Made by a program: the position numbers and the translations under genes. Shown here one piece after another: positions 33,413 through 42,460 of a stretch of DNA of 64,000 nucleotides. The notes below the pieces were generated by a model. The model saw only the letters and a list, made by a program, of their open reading frames with translations. It did not search any database and was not told where the DNA came from. The DNA comes from SZAS-18 sp038322235 (lineage in GTDB: Bacteria; Verrucomicrobiota; Verrucomicrobiia; Chthoniobacterales; SZAS-18). The first letter of the stretch is position 1, and each line of letters opens with the position of its first letter. The DNA lies in NCBI GenBank assembly GCA_038322235.1, contig JBBQFQ010000019.1, forward strand, positions 1-64,000, written 5' to 3'.

Positions 33413-34399
33413 TCACGCCGCGGGCACGATGGGCAGGGTAAAGGAGAAGGTGCTCGGATCGGCCGCGTAAGCACAGGTCCCGCCGTGCAGCGCAACGAGG
33501 CGCTCCACGATCGAGAGCCCGAGCCCCTTCGTGGCGCGGCTCTCGTGCAGGAGATGAAAGGGGCTGAAAAGGCCGCCCCGTTCCGCCTCGGGAATGTGTG
33601 GGCCGCCGTCCTCCACGAAGAAACGTCCCAATACCCCCTCCAGCCGCCAGCCGGCGCGCGCCGGTCCCGGAGTGCCCGGGTGCTCAATGGCGTTGGTCAG
33701 CAAATTCCACCAGACGATCTGCAGAAGCGCAGGATCCGCGTTCACCTCCGGCCAATCGGACGGCCCCTCAATCCGAACGCCTTTTTTCTGCGCCGCACGT
33801 TCCAAGCGCGCCGCCGCCTCGCGAAATGGCACCCCCGCACTCACGCGGCTCGTCACGAGCGGCGTCGCCGTCGCGCGGGTCAGGGTGCTCACGCGATCGA
33901 TGATCACGCGCATTTTTTCCCCGGAACGCAGCATCGAAGCGAGCAGGTCGTGCGGTTCGGCTGACTCCGGCGGAATCAGTTCCTGCAGAACCTGCGCCAG
34001 CGTCACCACCCCACCGAGTGGCCCCCGCAAATCGTGACTGATCCGTCGGGCAATCGTTCTCAGATCCCCTTGCAGCAGCGCCTTTTCCCGCCGGAGGGCG
34101 AGCGCCTCCATCGTGGCCCACATCAACGCCCTGAGCGCAGCGGAATCCGTCATCCTCCCGACGATCAGCAGCCCCACGCGCGGCAGGCTCGCGGAGTCGA
34201 GCGCGGACTCGATCTCGACCGCATCTTCCGGGGCCTCCGCCGCCACTGCGAGCACGAGCTGCGATGTCGCCGCGGCCCCGATGTCGACGGAACCCGCCGC
34301 AAGCGGGATCGGACCAAACGTCGACTTCGCGGCCTGTGTAAGCGCGTCGAGCTGTCCAGGCTCAAAGTGGCCCAGGAGGAGAATTGCCGCGGGCGTCAT
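33413..34399 (-). CDS. Cytoplasmic sensor histidine kinase
   Basis: From the ATG at 34399 the protein has 328 residues. The N-terminal ~110 residues (AAILLLGHFEPGQLDALTQAAKSTFG ...) look like a degenerate receiver or sensor fold. The HisKA has its His in IARRISHDLRGPLGGVVTLAQVL. The HATPase follows (WWNLLTNAIEHPG, VEDGGPHIPEAERGGLFSPFHL, GLGLSIVERLVALHGG). There is no membrane segment. A 77-codon in-frame extension would run into the divergent dinB region and has no kinase character. No response regulator is adjacent on its strand. Confidence 0.85.
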   Translation of the reverse strand: MTPAAILLLGHFEPGQLDALTQAAKSTFGPIPLAAGSVDIGAAATSQLVLAVAAEAPEDAVEIESALDSASLPRVGLLIVGRMTDSAALRALMWATMEALALRREKALLQGDLRTIARRISHDLRGPLGGVVTLAQVLQELIPPESAEPHDLLASMLRSGEKMRVIIDRVSTLTRATATPLVTSRVSAGVPFREAAARLERAAQKKGVRIEGPSDWPEVNADPALLQIVWWNLLTNAIEHPGTPGPARAGWRLEGVLGRFFVEDGGPHIPEAERGGLFSPFHLLHESRATKGLGLSIVERLVALHGGTCAYAADPSTFSFTLPIVPAA

Positions 34400-34577
34400 C
34401 GCAATGGGGCACCGGTGAGGAGGTCTGGCCGGGGAAGGCCAGAGTACCAGCAGCTGCCCCGTCCCTACGCTCCGACAAACCGCCCGATCCGCCAACGAAA
34501 CCTGAGGCACCGCGAAGCGCGAAGGATTGCGCGACGGCGAAATCTGGATGATGCGTTCGTTTGCACACCCGCCTGCC

Positions 34578-35660
34578 ATGACTTCGCGCGAAAACCCACG
34601 GCGCGGCCCTGATGCGACCCGGAAGATCATTCATCTCGACATGGACTGCTTCTACGCGGCGGTCGAGATGCGGGAGCGGCCGGAACTGCGAGGGCTTCCG
34701 CTCGCCGTCGGTGGCGGCAGCCGGCGCGGGGTCGTCACCACCTGCAACTACGAGGCCCGCGCGTTCGGGGTGCATTCCGCCATGCCGGGCTTCATGGCGC
34801 GACAGCGTTGTCCGCATCTCGTCTTCCTCCCCGTCCGCTTCGATCTCTACCGCGCGGAGTCGCAGAGAATTCGCGCCATCCTGCACGAGTTCACGGACCT
34901 CGTCGAACCGCTCTCGCTCGACGAAGCGTACCTCGATGTCACGCATTCCAGCCGCTACGCCTGGCAGATCGCGAAGGAGATTCGGGCGCGCATTCTCGAG
35001 GAGACCGGCTTGACGGCGTCCGCCGGTGTCGCGCCCAACAAGATGCTCGCCAAAATCGCGAGTGACTGGCGCAAGCCCAACGGCCAGTTCGCGATCGTCC
35101 CGGAGATGATCGAATCCTTCATGGCCACGCTCCCGGTGCGGAAGGTTTGGGGCATTGGGCCGAAGACCGCGGAACGCCTGGCGGCAGGCGGGATCCAGAC
35201 CTGCGGCGATCTCCACCGCTTCACTCTGGCGGAGATGGCGCAGCACTTCGGGAATTGGGGCCGCGACCTGTATCTTCTCTCCCGCGGAGAGGACGATCGG
35301 GAGGTGCGGACGCATCGTCTGCGGAAATCGCTCAGCAACGAAAGCACCTTCTCCCATCACCTGCTCACGCGGGCCGAATGCGAGGTTGCGATCGCCAGGC
35401 TCGCGGAGGAAATGCTCACGGATCTGCCCGCGAAGGCGCCGGGGCGGCGGATCCACAAGGCGTTCGTCACCGTCAAGTTTTCGGATTTCACGCGCACCAC
35501 CCACGAGTGCGTCTGCCCCGAGCCATCCGTCGAGGTCTATCGCACCCTCGTCGCCGCCGCGTGCGGGCGAAAATCACTGCCCGTCCGGCTCCTTGGAACG
35601 GGGGTCCGCTTCGACGAAAATAACGACGCGCAGCAGCCGCAGTTATTTGCGGGGATCTAG
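34578..35660 (+). CDS. dinB: DNA polymerase IV (Y-family)
   Basis: Error-prone translesion polymerase. From the ATG at 34578 there are 360 residues, about family length. HLDMDCFYAAVEMRERPELRGLPLAVGG, TCNYEARAFGVHSAMP, the catalytic SLDEAYLDVT, GVAPNKMLAKIASDWRKPNGQF and the helix-hairpin-helix VRKVWGIGPKTAERLAAGGI are all present. RLRKSLSNESTF begins the little-finger domain. There is no typical C-terminal QLxLF; the end is QQPQLFAGI, close to a beta-clamp motif. I see no LexA box I can defend. Confidence 0.95.
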   Translation: MTSRENPRRGPDATRKIIHLDMDCFYAAVEMRERPELRGLPLAVGGGSRRGVVTTCNYEARAFGVHSAMPGFMARQRCPHLVFLPVRFDLYRAESQRIRAILHEFTDLVEPLSLDEAYLDVTHSSRYAWQIAKEIRARILEETGLTASAGVAPNKMLAKIASDWRKPNGQFAIVPEMIESFMATLPVRKVWGIGPKTAERLAAGGIQTCGDLHRFTLAEMAQHFGNWGRDLYLLSRGEDDREVRTHRLRKSLSNESTFSHHLLTRAECEVAIARLAEEMLTDLPAKAPGRRIHKAFVTVKFSDFTRTTHECVCPEPSVEVYRTLVAAACGRKSLPVRLLGTGVRFDENNDAQQPQLFAGI

Positions 35661-35665
35661 TCCTC

Positions 35666-36865
35666 TCAATCCGTCGCCCGGTCCGGCAGCGGCTGGCTCG
35701 CGTGAAAATCGCTCCGCACCCAATCGATGTATCGACGCTGCAACTCCTCGACGCGCGCACTCGACGGCGAGCGCCAGACGAGACCCACGTGATGCCGTTT
35801 CCTGATCCGCAGGCAGACCTCCGGATCGCGGAAGACGTCGAGGTCCGGCCATTCCTGCCGCGCGAGGGAGACCAGCAGACCCGCGTAATCGCGCCGGACT
35901 TCGCCCACCCGATACGCGTCCTCTTGCGTCTCCACCTTCGCCCATTCGGCCCAGAGATTCAGGCCGCTCGCCGCTTCGACCAGATCCATGATGTTCGCCC
36001 CGCCCACGCGCGCCGACGTCTCGAGGAAATGAAAGGTTCCGTCAGCCGATTTGATGAACTCCGTGTGCGAAGCGCCCCGCACGTGGCCCATGGCGTTCAG
36101 CACGGCCGCGTTCGCGGCGAGAAGGCGCTGTTCGTCGTGAGACCCGTACTCGAGAACGCGCGAGGAAAAGATGCCGCCGCCGTGCGCGACCTGCATCGGC
36201 GGCGCGCCGTACCGGCAGACGATGGCGAAGACCACCTGCCGGTCGGAAATGATCGAATCGACGTGGTACACCTCGCCCGCGACGAACTGTTCGAAGACGT
36301 AGAACGATTGCTTGTCGCCGAGCGCATCAAGTTGCGGCCAGAGATCCTGCTCGCGCTCGATCCGCCGGATCCCGAGCGCCGAGGCCTCGAAGCGCGGCTT
36401 CAGCAGCCACGGGCCCGACACACGGTGCATGTATTCGCGGAGATCATCGTAAAAAACGACCGGCGAAAACTCCGGCACCGGGATGCCCGCGTCCTTCGCG
36501 CGCAGCCGCATCGCGAGCTTGTCGCGGAAATAGCGCGCCGTCGTCTCGCCCATCCCGGGAATGCGAAGGTGCTCCCGCAAGGCCGCCGCCGTCTCGACGT
36601 CGTAGTCATCGAGCGCCACGATCCGATCGATCCGGTGCCGACGAGCCATGTAGCTCACGCCGAGGATCACGTCGTTCCGGTTCCACTCCCGGTCCTTGTC
36701 GGGAATGAGGAAAACATCATCGAGCGAATCCCTCGGCCAGGCGGCATGCTCAAGGCTTTTCGAAGTGAGCAGATAGACCCGCCAGCCCTGGCGCTTCGCC
36801 TCGGTCAGAAAGGCATGTCCCTTTTCGAAGCTCGCGAGACAGAGAATGGTCTTCGATTCGCTCAT
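35666..36865 (-). CDS. ATP-grasp ligase of unknown substrate
   Basis: 399 residues. The N-terminus has TILCLASFEKGHAFLTEAKRQGWRVYLLTS. The ATP-grasp core reads YFRDKLAMRLRAKDAGIPVPEF, GPWLLKPRFEASALGIRRIE (P-loop-like lysine), FYVFEQFVAGEVYHVDSI and HTEFIKSADGTFHFLETSARVGGANIMDLVEAASGLNLW (metal-binding Glu/Asn). It should join a carboxylate to an amine or similar nucleophile through acyl phosphate. It lies 72 bp after a membrane dipeptidase gene on the same strand, so a role in peptide or amino-acid ligation is possible (inference). Its stop is 6 bp from that of dinB. Confidence 0.85.
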   Translation of the reverse strand: MSESKTILCLASFEKGHAFLTEAKRQGWRVYLLTSKSLEHAAWPRDSLDDVFLIPDKDREWNRNDVILGVSYMARRHRIDRIVALDDYDVETAAALREHLRIPGMGETTARYFRDKLAMRLRAKDAGIPVPEFSPVVFYDDLREYMHRVSGPWLLKPRFEASALGIRRIEREQDLWPQLDALGDKQSFYVFEQFVAGEVYHVDSIISDRQVVFAIVCRYGAPPMQVAHGGGIFSSRVLEYGSHDEQRLLAANAAVLNAMGHVRGASHTEFIKSADGTFHFLETSARVGGANIMDLVEAASGLNLWAEWAKVETQEDAYRVGEVRRDYAGLLVSLARQEWPDLDVFRDPEVCLRIRKRHHVGLVWRSPSSARVEELQRRYIDWVRSDFHASQPLPDRATD

Positions 36866-36937
36866 ACAACAGGCGAACTCTAGCGAGTCCGGCGCGACCG
36901 TGGGAAGCGCGCCCTGCGGGAATTTGCGGGGTCGGAT

Positions 36938-38080
36938 TTAAGTCTCACCCGCCGCCCGCTCCACTCCGCGGAAGGCCCGCAGGAAATTGCCGCCGGCCAC
37001 GAGCGCGAGATCGGCTTCGCTCCAGCCCCGGCGGAGCATTTCCGCGAAGAGATGGGGGAAGCGGCTCACGTCGTGCAGGCCCTCCGGCGTGATTCCCCCG
37101 TAGAAGTCGGACCCTATCCCCACGTGCTCGATCCCGGCGCGGTCGATGAGATATTCGAGGTGGTCGCACACTTGGGACAAAGTGGCGACCGGGCTCGGCC
37201 CCAGCTGCGCCTCGCGGGCCGCGACGAGCGCATCCCATTCGGCGGCGGACCGACGCCGCCCCAGCCCTTCCTCGAGCGGACGCCACCAATCGCGGACGGC
37301 CTGGTTTGTGAAGTCGGGCACAAAGGTCGCCATGATGATCCCTCCGTTGTGCCGCAGGCGGATCAGCACGTCATCCGGCGTGTTCCGCGGGTGATCGCAG
37401 AGCGCGCGAGCATTCGAATGCGTGATCGCAACGGGCGCCACGCTGAGGCTGAGCGCCTGGTGCATGACCGCGGTGGTGGTGTGGGAAAGATCGACCATCA
37501 TGCCCAGGCGATTCATCTCGCGAACGACGTCGCGCCCGAAAGCGGTGAGCCCGCCGTGCCGTGGCAGATCCGTCGCGGAGTCCACCCAGTCGAGCGTGTC
37601 GTTGTGGCAGAGGGTGAGGTAACGCACGCCGAGCGCATGGAAACTGCCCAGGAGCGCAAGCGAATTTTCCAGGCCTTCCCCATTCTCGACCGCGATGAAC
37701 GACGCGATCCGACCCTCACGGCGCGCGCGCGCTACATCCGTGGAGCGCAGCGCCGGCAGAAAGTCGGCGGGATGCAGGGCATTCATCCGGCGGATGATCT
37801 CGATCTGCTCCAGCGTGGTCCGCGCCGGATGAGGCACGCCGCTGGGGATGAACGCGGCCCAGAACTGGGCGCTGACCTTTCCCTCGCGGAGGCGGGGAAT
37901 ATCGCTCTCGCGTTTCGGCCGCCGCTTCTCCAGCGCGTAGGCCCCGACATCGCCGGGCGCTCGCGGATCCCGCCGGATGATCCAGGCCAGGTCATTATGG
38001 CCATCGATGAGCGGAACGCGGTCGAGCAAAGCCCGGGCCTGATCAAGAGCGCGCGCGGAGGAAAGCGAGGAAGTGGGCAT
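36938..38080 (-). CDS. Membrane dipeptidase (peptidase family M19)
   Basis: From the ATG at 38080 the protein has 380 residues, the usual length. The zinc-binding DGHNDLAW (His28, Asp30), FIAVENGEG (bridging Glu), TLCHNDTLDWVDSATD, GMMVDLSHTTTAVMHQAL, VAITHSNARALCDHPRN and HVGIGSDFYGGITPEGL are all M19 signatures. These enzymes cleave dipeptides including those with D-residues. No signal peptide is seen, so it is probably cytoplasmic. A longer frame upstream is rejected because it overlaps the divergent secreted-protein gene. Confidence 0.93.
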   Translation of the reverse strand: MPTSSLSSARALDQARALLDRVPLIDGHNDLAWIIRRDPRAPGDVGAYALEKRRPKRESDIPRLREGKVSAQFWAAFIPSGVPHPARTTLEQIEIIRRMNALHPADFLPALRSTDVARARREGRIASFIAVENGEGLENSLALLGSFHALGVRYLTLCHNDTLDWVDSATDLPRHGGLTAFGRDVVREMNRLGMMVDLSHTTTAVMHQALSLSVAPVAITHSNARALCDHPRNTPDDVLIRLRHNGGIIMATFVPDFTNQAVRDWWRPLEEGLGRRRSAAEWDALVAAREAQLGPSPVATLSQVCDHLEYLIDRAGIEHVGIGSDFYGGITPEGLHDVSRFPHLFAEMLRRGWSEADLALVAGGNFLRAFRGVERAAGET

Positions 38081-38210
38081 GGAAAAACGCCGGCGAGGGA
38101 CGTTCGGAAAGCATGCGCGACTGAACCCGACGCACAAGACCCGCCGGGGGATTCCCGGTTTTTCGGGCGCGCACTCGCGCGGGAACGAATCCGGCTTAAG
38201 GTTGCGCCAC

Positions 38211-38876
38211 ATGCTCCACCTGTTTTCCCGCTGCTCCGCCGTGCTGGGGCTCCTCGCTTGCGTTGCTCCCGCGGCGCAGGCCGATGACGCCGCGGCTTCC
38301 GCCCTCGCCGACGCCGTGATGAAAGCCCACGGCAATGACGCCTGGAAACAGGTCAAGACGATCAAGTTTACGTTTGTTGTCGGTGAAGCCGGGAAGACGG
38401 AACCGCTGTTAGAGGCGAAACACGTCTGGGAGATCGCCGCCGGCCGCGACACCGTGACGTGGAAGGGGAAGACCGTGACGGTGAATCTTTACGATCCAGC
38501 CAGCTCCGCGGAAGGCGACGCGAAGGCCGCGTACGCCCGCTGGACGAACGACGCATACTGGCTCCTCGCGCCGTTCAAGCTCAAGGACGAGGGCACGAAG
38601 CTCGCCTCGGGCCCGAAGCAGACGGTCGAAGGCAAGGAATACGAAGTCCTCGAACTTGCCTTCCAATCGGTCGGACTGACTCCGGGCGACCGCTACACGC
38701 TCTTCATCGATCCGGCGACGAAGCTGCTCGCCCGCTGGGAATACCGGCCCAACGCCGAAAAGACGATTACGAGCGGATGGTCCGAGTACAAAGACATTGG
38801 GGGAATGAAGCTCTCGACCTTTCATCCCTTCATGGATAAGACTCTCCGATTCACCGACATCTCGGTCGAACGCTGA
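38211..38876 (+). CDS. Secreted protein of unknown function (DUF6503-like)
   Basis: From the ATG at 38211 the protein has 221 residues, with a signal peptide (LFSRCSAVLGLLACVAPAAQA) and a beta-rich body: DAVMKAHGNDAWKQVKTIKFTF, HVWEIAAGRDTVTWKGKTVTVNLYD, YWLLAPFKLKDEGTKL, YTLFIDPATKLLARWEYR. This resembles LolA/LppX-like half-barrel periplasmic proteins annotated as DUF6503 (recalled, moderate). It may carry a lipid-like ligand. It is divergent from the dipeptidase and 15 bp ahead of a hypothetical gene. Confidence 0.75.
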   Translation: MLHLFSRCSAVLGLLACVAPAAQADDAAASALADAVMKAHGNDAWKQVKTIKFTFVVGEAGKTEPLLEAKHVWEIAAGRDTVTWKGKTVTVNLYDPASSAEGDAKAAYARWTNDAYWLLAPFKLKDEGTKLASGPKQTVEGKEYEVLELAFQSVGLTPGDRYTLFIDPATKLLARWEYRPNAEKTITSGWSEYKDIGGMKLSTFHPFMDKTLRFTDISVER

Positions 38877-38891
38877 CCGCCCCGCGGAATC

Positions 38892-39527
38892 ATGCCCAAC
38901 GTCAGTCGAGGCCATCACGACGAGCGCTTCCGGAAAAAATTTTCCGGAAAGGCCAAACGCTTCCTCGAGTGGCTCAAGCGCCTGATCCTTTACGGGCGAC
39001 TCGACTGGCGACGCGCGTCAGACGACGCGAAGCCGATCCGCCTCACGGGTCGGGAGCGCGCCGCCTACGAACCGCACTTTGATGTGAATGCGGTTAAGCC
39101 CCGCTCAGTCTCCGCCGCGGATCTCGAGCGGGAGCGGCAGAAGGTGCCGATCATTCCCGCTCATCGCGTCCTGCAACTCCCGACGCCTGCTCCCGCCCCG
39201 ACGCGGACCCCACTGACGACGCTCGCGGTCGATCCCGCCGCGCTCGCCGCAGCCATCGCCGCCGTCCAGCAATTGGAGGGAACATCGGCGGCCAATGGAT
39301 CTCCCGACCCCGCTCAGATCGCCGCCGCCCTCGCGGCTGTCCACGCCCAAGCCACGGTCCCCACGGCTGGGCCGAACGACGGCGAACCGGACGAGCATCG
39401 CTCGCGCCGGCGTCGTCGCCGGGTCGAAAATCGGGGGGTGAATCCTCTCTCGGCTTTCGACCCCGCGAAGCAGCAGCCGACAAAGCTGGAAAAGGCCGTG
39501 GAAAAGTGGCTAGGCCACCGGCGTTGA
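38892..39527 (+). CDS. Hypothetical protein with Ala/Pro-rich middle and basic ends
   Basis: 211 residues. The N-terminal ~50 residues are basic and aromatic (KKFSGKAKRFLEWLKRLILYGRLDW). The middle contains Pro/Thr-rich linkers and two Ala-rich helical segments (AALAAAIAAVQQLEG, AQIAAALAAVHAQ) that look like a duplication. The C-terminus has an SRRRRRR run and ends KLEKAVEKWLGHRR. No family is recognised; a nucleic-acid or membrane-surface role is possible from charge alone. It starts 15 bp after the secreted-protein gene, so they are probably co-transcribed. Confidence 0.65.
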   Translation: MPNVSRGHHDERFRKKFSGKAKRFLEWLKRLILYGRLDWRRASDDAKPIRLTGRERAAYEPHFDVNAVKPRSVSAADLERERQKVPIIPAHRVLQLPTPAPAPTRTPLTTLAVDPAALAAAIAAVQQLEGTSAANGSPDPAQIAAALAAVHAQATVPTAGPNDGEPDEHRSRRRRRRVENRGVNPLSAFDPAKQQPTKLEKAVEKWLGHRR

Positions 39528-39549
39528 CGAAGGGCGGCACGGAGCGTTG

Positions 39550-40233
39550 TCACCCACGCGTCAGGATGTCCGCGACCTGATCGACATCCGAGAGATCGGC
39601 CCGCAGCACGTCGGGTGAATGCTGGCGAAGGGATTCCTCGCCGTGCCGGCCCGTCGCCACCGCGAGCACCCGCGCGCCAAAGGCCCGCGCGCAGGCCACG
39701 TCCTTCGGCGTGTCCCCGATGATCCAGACATCGCGTTCAACCGCGAACGGCCGACCCACGTGTTGCACGGCCCGCGTCACGGCCACCGGTCCGAGCTTGT
39801 TCCGGTCGGCGTGGTCATCCGCGAACGCTCCAAACGGAAAATGCTGCCAGAGGCCGTAATATTCGAGCTTCAAGCGTGCCCCCGTCGCGAAGTTTCCGGT
39901 GAGGAGCGCGACCTGGACATCGTCGCGGCCCGCCAGTGCGGCCAGCAACTCCGGAACGCCCGGCAGGACGCGCCCCTCCCGCTCCGGCAGGAGACGCGCG
40001 AGCGACGGGAAATAGCCCTCCTGAAAACGTCCGATGTTCTCCGCCGTGTGCTCGATCCCGTGCAGGCCGAAGAGCTGCGCGATGATGCCGGTATCCGTCG
40101 CGCCCGCGAAATCCACCCGCGAGAGATCATCCGCCGCCCCGAAGACCCGCTCGAGAGTCTCCGCAAACGCGATCAGACCGGCCTCCCCGGTGGTCACGAG
40201 GGTGCCGTCGATATCGAAAAGAAGGAGACGCAT
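39550..40233 (-). CDS. HAD-superfamily hydrolase, phosphoglycolate phosphatase-like
   Basis: 227 residues from the ATG at 40233. LLLFDIDGTLVTTGEAG carries the nucleophile and acid (Asp7, Asp9). The motif-II region VALLTGNFATGARLKLEYYGL, the lysine region DRNKLGPVAV and motif IV VWIIGDTPKDVACARAFGARVLAVATGRHG (GDTPKD) are complete, with a helical cap between residues ~15 and 85. It removes phosphate from a small metabolite; the substrate is not predictable from sequence. It is a single-gene unit on the minus strand. Confidence 0.9.
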   Translation of the reverse strand: MRLLLFDIDGTLVTTGEAGLIAFAETLERVFGAADDLSRVDFAGATDTGIIAQLFGLHGIEHTAENIGRFQEGYFPSLARLLPEREGRVLPGVPELLAALAGRDDVQVALLTGNFATGARLKLEYYGLWQHFPFGAFADDHADRNKLGPVAVTRAVQHVGRPFAVERDVWIIGDTPKDVACARAFGARVLAVATGRHGEESLRQHSPDVLRADLSDVDQVADILTRG

Positions 40234-40349
40234 GGGAGGGAGGAGAGGGATGCAGATGCGTGCGGACTTAGGCTCGCGAGGAGAGGAGGGGATGGAAGCC
40301 TCGGGAAGTGCGGAGACGCCGTTCGTCGCTACCGTTTTCGCCGTTCCCG

Positions 40350-40847
40350 TCAATAGACCCCCGTCGTCACGCTTCCATCCGCTTCCGGCACCACAGCCGA
40401 GATGACGTCGTTCGAGGGCTTTAGCCAATCCGGATGAATTCCCGCCGCGACGGTCTGGCCATCCAAGCTCTCCAATTCCTCTCGCAGCTGGGTGTGCGAC
40501 TGGCCGGTCGCGTGGTGCAGCCAGGAAGTCTGACCCGCCGTTCGCGGAGTCGTTTCAACCACCAAAAATTCGGTCCGGTCGGGAATGCCAATCAGGCAGC
40601 CGGTGATGAATCCGTCGTAAACGATCCCTCGGAAGCGGAGTTGGGGCTGCTTAAAGGCGGTCGCGCACGTGCGGGCCGGCAAAGTGCGCAGCCTCTGCGC
40701 CAGCGTCTCGAACGAGGAGAACAGCTCATAGTCCCGCGAACCGGCGGCGTGGGAGTAACGAATGAGCACAAGGATCTCGCCCTGCAGACGGATCCACTCT
40801 TCGAGGGTCGCAAGGAATTTGGGGTCGGTGGCGGATGGATAGCTCAT
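40350..40847 (-). CDS. Hypothetical protein
   Basis: 165 residues from the ATG at 40847; an in-frame upstream extension is low-complexity Arg-rich and rejected. The sequence has a mixed alpha/beta look: FLATLEEWIRLQGEILVLIRYSHAAGSRDYELFSS, then LRFRGIVYDGFITGCLIGIPDRTEFLVVET, and TAGQTSWLHHATGQSHTQLREELESLDGQTVAAGIHPDWL. No signal peptide and no family I recognise. It ends near the HAD gene and follows the DUF1697 gene on the same strand with a 109-bp gap. Confidence 0.7.
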   Translation of the reverse strand: MSYPSATDPKFLATLEEWIRLQGEILVLIRYSHAAGSRDYELFSSFETLAQRLRTLPARTCATAFKQPQLRFRGIVYDGFITGCLIGIPDRTEFLVVETTPRTAGQTSWLHHATGQSHTQLREELESLDGQTVAAGIHPDWLKPSNDVISAVVPEADGSVTTGVY

Positions 40848-40956
40848 GGGCGTCCGGACTGTTGCCCAAAGTCTTCTGCTCCGCGACCACCGCCCTTCGG
40901 CGTTCTCATCCGGCGCCGGTGGAGGTCTTACGGAATTCGGGGGACGCCGCAGCGAT

Positions 40957-41469
40957 CTACGCCTTCGCGCATTTCTTGATCGTCTCCCAGGTCCGAGTCG
41001 TGACATCCGAGCCGAACGTGCGCTCGATGAGGGTCATGAAGACGGGACCCTTCGGGCTGGGGTGATAGGCGGAGAAGACCTCGCGGCCAGAGGCCGCCAG
41101 AATGCGCGCGCCGTCGCGCTCAACGGGCAACGGAACGTTCGGCAGCTCGACGCGCAGAAAGGTCACGATCCGCTTCGCCGCCGGGGGAAGATCAAATGGG
41201 GCGAACGCATCCGCTTCGAGCAGACGCTCAATGAATTCGAGCGAACGGACAATCGCGGGGAACGACCGGGCGAGTTTCGCTTTCATCGCCCGCTCCGCCT
41301 TCCGCTCCAGCGCGGCCTCGGTAGAGGGGCGGGCGTTGAACACGACATTGCCGCTCCCGAGCACCGTGCGCACCTCGGTGAAGCCCGCCGACTCGAAGCA
41401 GAGCTTGAGCTCCGGCATCGTCGCATTCACCGGCATCACTCCGCGAAGAAAGGCAACGTAACGCGGCAT
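40957..41469 (-). CDS. DUF1697 protein
   Basis: 170 residues. The opening RYVAFLRGVMPVNATMPELKLCFESAGFTEVRTVLGSGNVVFNA is diagnostic for DUF1697, as is the later AKRIVTFLRVELP and TTRTWETIKK near the end. Family members are small cytoplasmic proteins with a duplicated ferredoxin-like fold and no assigned function. It is not adjacent to functionally related genes; the next gene upstream on the strand is infC. Confidence 0.92.
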   Translation of the reverse strand: MPRYVAFLRGVMPVNATMPELKLCFESAGFTEVRTVLGSGNVVFNARPSTEAALERKAERAMKAKLARSFPAIVRSLEFIERLLEADAFAPFDLPPAAKRIVTFLRVELPNVPLPVERDGARILAASGREVFSAYHPSPKGPVFMTLIERTFGSDVTTRTWETIKKCAKA

Positions 41470-41659
41470 GATGAAAGCACAGATTTGACCAAGCGGATCC
41501 GCATGGTCAAGGCGCGCAATTCTACCCGCACCGACGACCTCCGTTCACAGCCAACCCAAGGCCAGACGCGAAGAACCCGAGCGGCGTTTGGCGCCGCCCG
41601 GTCAGGTCATCGATTACTGAATACCGAGTACTGGACCCGGCCACCGTCCCGAAGCCCGC

Positions 41660-42256
41660 CTACTCCTTCTCTTCCGCGGGCTCGCTCGCTTCTTTCTCGG
41701 CGTCGGCGGCATCACCGGCCTCGGCTTCGTCCTCGTCCATTTCCTTAAACTTCCGCTTCCGCTTTCCAGCGGGCAGCGGCGAAAGGACCATATTGATGGA
41801 TCGTCCAGCCTTGCGCGCCGGCATTTCGACCTGCGACATGGTGGAGAGATCGTCCCGGATCCGGTTCACGAGCTGATCGCCCAGCTCCTGGTGCGCCATT
41901 TCGCGCCCCTTGAACTGGAGCTGAACCTTCACCTTGTTGCCCTTGTCGAGGAAGGTCTCGCCCCGCCGCAGCTTCGTGACGTAGTCGTGCTCGTCGATGT
42001 TCACGCGGAACTTCAACTCCTTGACCTTGGTCGTGCTGTGGTGGCGCTCCTTGTCGAGCTTTGACTGCTCGTAGCGGAACTTTCCAAAGTCGACGATCTG
42101 GCAGACCGGCGGCTGGGCCGTGGGGGCGATCTCGACGAGATCGAGTCCGAGCTGGTTGGCCTTTCGCAAGGCGTCGCTCGTCTTCATGATGCCGAGCTGC
42201 TCCTTGTTGGAGGCGATGATGACGCGGACTTCCCGGGCGCGAATACGCCCGTTCAC
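41660..42256 (-). CDS. infC: Translation initiation factor IF-3
   Basis: Binds the 30S subunit and checks start-codon choice. The N-domain NGRIRAREVRVIIASNKEQLGIMKTSDALRKANQLGLDLVEIAPTAQPPVCQIVDFGKFRYE and the C-domain HDYVTKLRRGETFLDKGNKVKVQLQFKGREMAHQELG are complete. A long acidic tail (DEDEAEAGDAADAEKEASE) is added beyond the usual ~175 residues. No ATG is available near the start: the choices are GTG (42256), ATT (42262) or ATC (42277), fitting the known use of non-standard infC starts. The usual rpmI and rplT do not follow. Confidence 0.95.
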   Translation of the reverse strand: MNGRIRAREVRVIIASNKEQLGIMKTSDALRKANQLGLDLVEIAPTAQPPVCQIVDFGKFRYEQSKLDKERHHSTTKVKELKFRVNIDEHDYVTKLRRGETFLDKGNKVKVQLQFKGREMAHQELGDQLVNRIRDDLSTMSQVEMPARKAGRSINMVLSPLPAGKRKRKFKEMDEDEAEAGDAADAEKEASEPAEEKE

Positions 42257-42460
42257 GTTAATGCGATTAAGTGGGATCAGAGGATTGGTCGGGTTAAGGG
42301 GCCGGAACCTGAGCGCGAACGCCTTTCCAGCAAGGGGAGATATAAGGGCACCCGCCGCTCCCGCAAGGCGAAAGGCTGACCGCGCGGAGGTGAAGCTTCG
42401 GCCGCATTCGACACCGGGCCCGCCCCGCGTATGTCACCGCACCGAAATCGAATCCCACCG

